Assembly: GCA_022925895.1 (NCBI GenBank)
Contig: JAKSYS010000847.1
Span: 1 to 18,404, forward strand
Origin: Fragilaria crotonensis
Taxonomy: Eukaryota; Bacillariophyta; Fragilariophyceae; Fragilariales; Fragilariaceae
DNA length: 18,404 bases
Reading direction: 5' to 3'
Part shown: one piece after another, positions 17,561 to 18,404 of the stretch
Layout: the number at the start of each line of letters is the position of its first letter
Position numbering within the stretch: position 1 is the first letter of the stretch
Position numbers and translations under genes: made by a program
Notes under the pieces: generated by a model
Databases searched by the model: none
What the model was told of the DNA's origin: nothing
Seen by the model: the letters and a program-made list of their open reading frames with translations, nothing else

Positions 17561-18404
17561 CCACATCTAGAATTGAGCATTGAGTACGATAAGAGCGATG
17601 CTTTTTACAAGTTCACAAATGGTACGCAAAAACAAACGGGACTATCCTAAATCCCTGCTTATAAGGCACAATCGCAAGACAAACTGGCCTGTTCCATTTG
17701 TGCTTCCTTTGTATATTTTCACAAACTGGCCTGTCCCATTTGCAAATAACCCAGAGTGTTTTTCACCAATGGGGGGCCACAAAAAACATGTCACGGCAGG
17801 AGCAAAGACCGCAAAATTTCTTATGCTGGGACCTTCCACAATTGCTTTTGCTGCTCTTGGATCACTATTGTCACAAAACAGAAAGGGCACACCAAGAACA
17901 CAAAGGCTTTTGAGTGTTCTTCCAGCAAGTCATGATAAATGAAGCAAGCCTGGAAGATAAAGTCTGAAGCAAACTTTGCGGCTTGAAGCCCAGGTACAAG
18001 CTTCATCATTGAAGAATTAGCGCATGATGAGTGATGACAGCACTGCCAAAGACTAGGCAAAGGTCAAGGAACGGAGACTTGGGATGATTGAGTCTGAAAG
18101 TTCTTGTCCCACGATGGGGTTAAGCTGTGCAGATCTACTCTCGGCATCCTCTGCCTACTATGGAAGCGCCAGGGTCCAATCAAGGTGATTTTGAGTCAAA
18201 GTGCCCCTCCTGTGTACTTGATTTAATTCTTATCCCATGCAGCAATAGTTCCAAGGCTGGATGCCATTAGGGTGAGTTGTTGACGCCTTGACTAATTGAA
18301 GCGGGGTCAGTGTACTAGCAAACACAAGCAGTAAATGCTAAAAATTGATATGAAGCTTTTTCTTGGCATTTCTGTTAGCTACTTTAGTGCCATCCTGTCT
18401 CTGG
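17561..18404. other. Unassigned sequence with weak coding-like stretches on the minus strand
   Basis: On the minus strand two overlapping frames (17821-18060 and 17642-17890) read KLVPGLQAAKFASDFIFQAC and then, after a frame change near 17880, RAAKAIVEGPSIRNFAVFAP, which may be a decayed gene. On the plus strand a 120-codon ORF (17580-17942) includes a local duplication of ACAAACTGGCCTGT.CCATTTG (about 17679 and 17720). Neither strand gives a recognisable domain. From 18061 to the end I see nothing definite. Confidence 0.3.

Noticed and set aside
17580-17942. 120-residue plus-strand ORF as a gene
   Set aside because: It contains a local nucleotide duplication, has no recognisable domain, and a competing minus-strand reading is equally open.

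Overview
The window looks like nuclear DNA of an alga with a red-type secondary plastid, most probably a diatom. The main evidence is one intact gene on the minus strand (15200-16708). It encodes CbbX, the red-type Rubisco activase, with a signal peptide ending in an ASA/FAP motif of the kind that targets proteins into diatom plastids, and with two short GT-AG introns. The rest is mostly mobile and decaying DNA.

Layout. (1) 1-1776: a decayed Asn-rich reading frame on the plus strand with a pure (AAC)63 run; the frame continues past five in-frame stops. (2) 1777-10389: an 8.6 kb DNA-transposon-like unit bounded by near-perfect 25 bp terminal inverted repeats. All of its main genes are on the minus strand. 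From the right end they are: a zinc-finger plus transposase-like gene (about 9893 to 6923) whose two parts are joined across a one-base frame change at a T6 run; a central array of about 190 bp units that carry small GTTTCC/GGAAAC hairpins (about 5000-6440); a possible small ORF (4746-4979); and an accessory gene pair (3887-2772 and 2775-2287) that overlap by ATGA, the first of which has four 32-33 residue repeats. (3) 10390-15199: AT-rich DNA with relics of coding sequence and no intact gene. It contains an 816 bp non-autonomous element (11920-12735) with 17 bp inverted ends and a TTA target duplication, inserted in one copy of a diverged tandem repeat whose other copy preserves the empty site. 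(4) 15200-16708: CbbX. (5) 16709-18404: the CbbX upstream region, with heptamer arrays, a 30 bp perfect palindrome and many GTAC sites, then sequence with no gene I can support.

How the parts relate. The transposase-like gene, the accessory ORF pair and the hairpin array lie between one pair of inverted ends, so I infer they belong to one mobile element. The zinc finger, the DKT motif followed by a Leu-Gly motif, and a C-terminal E..HI..K..RNTQKR motif suggest a Plavaka/CACTA-like transposase, recalled from family patterns and not from any search. CbbX works separately, remodelling inhibited red-type Rubisco in the plastid stroma.

Limits. Splice sites, frame joins and family names were read by eye. 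Whether the frame breaks are real mutations, introns or assembly errors cannot be settled here.
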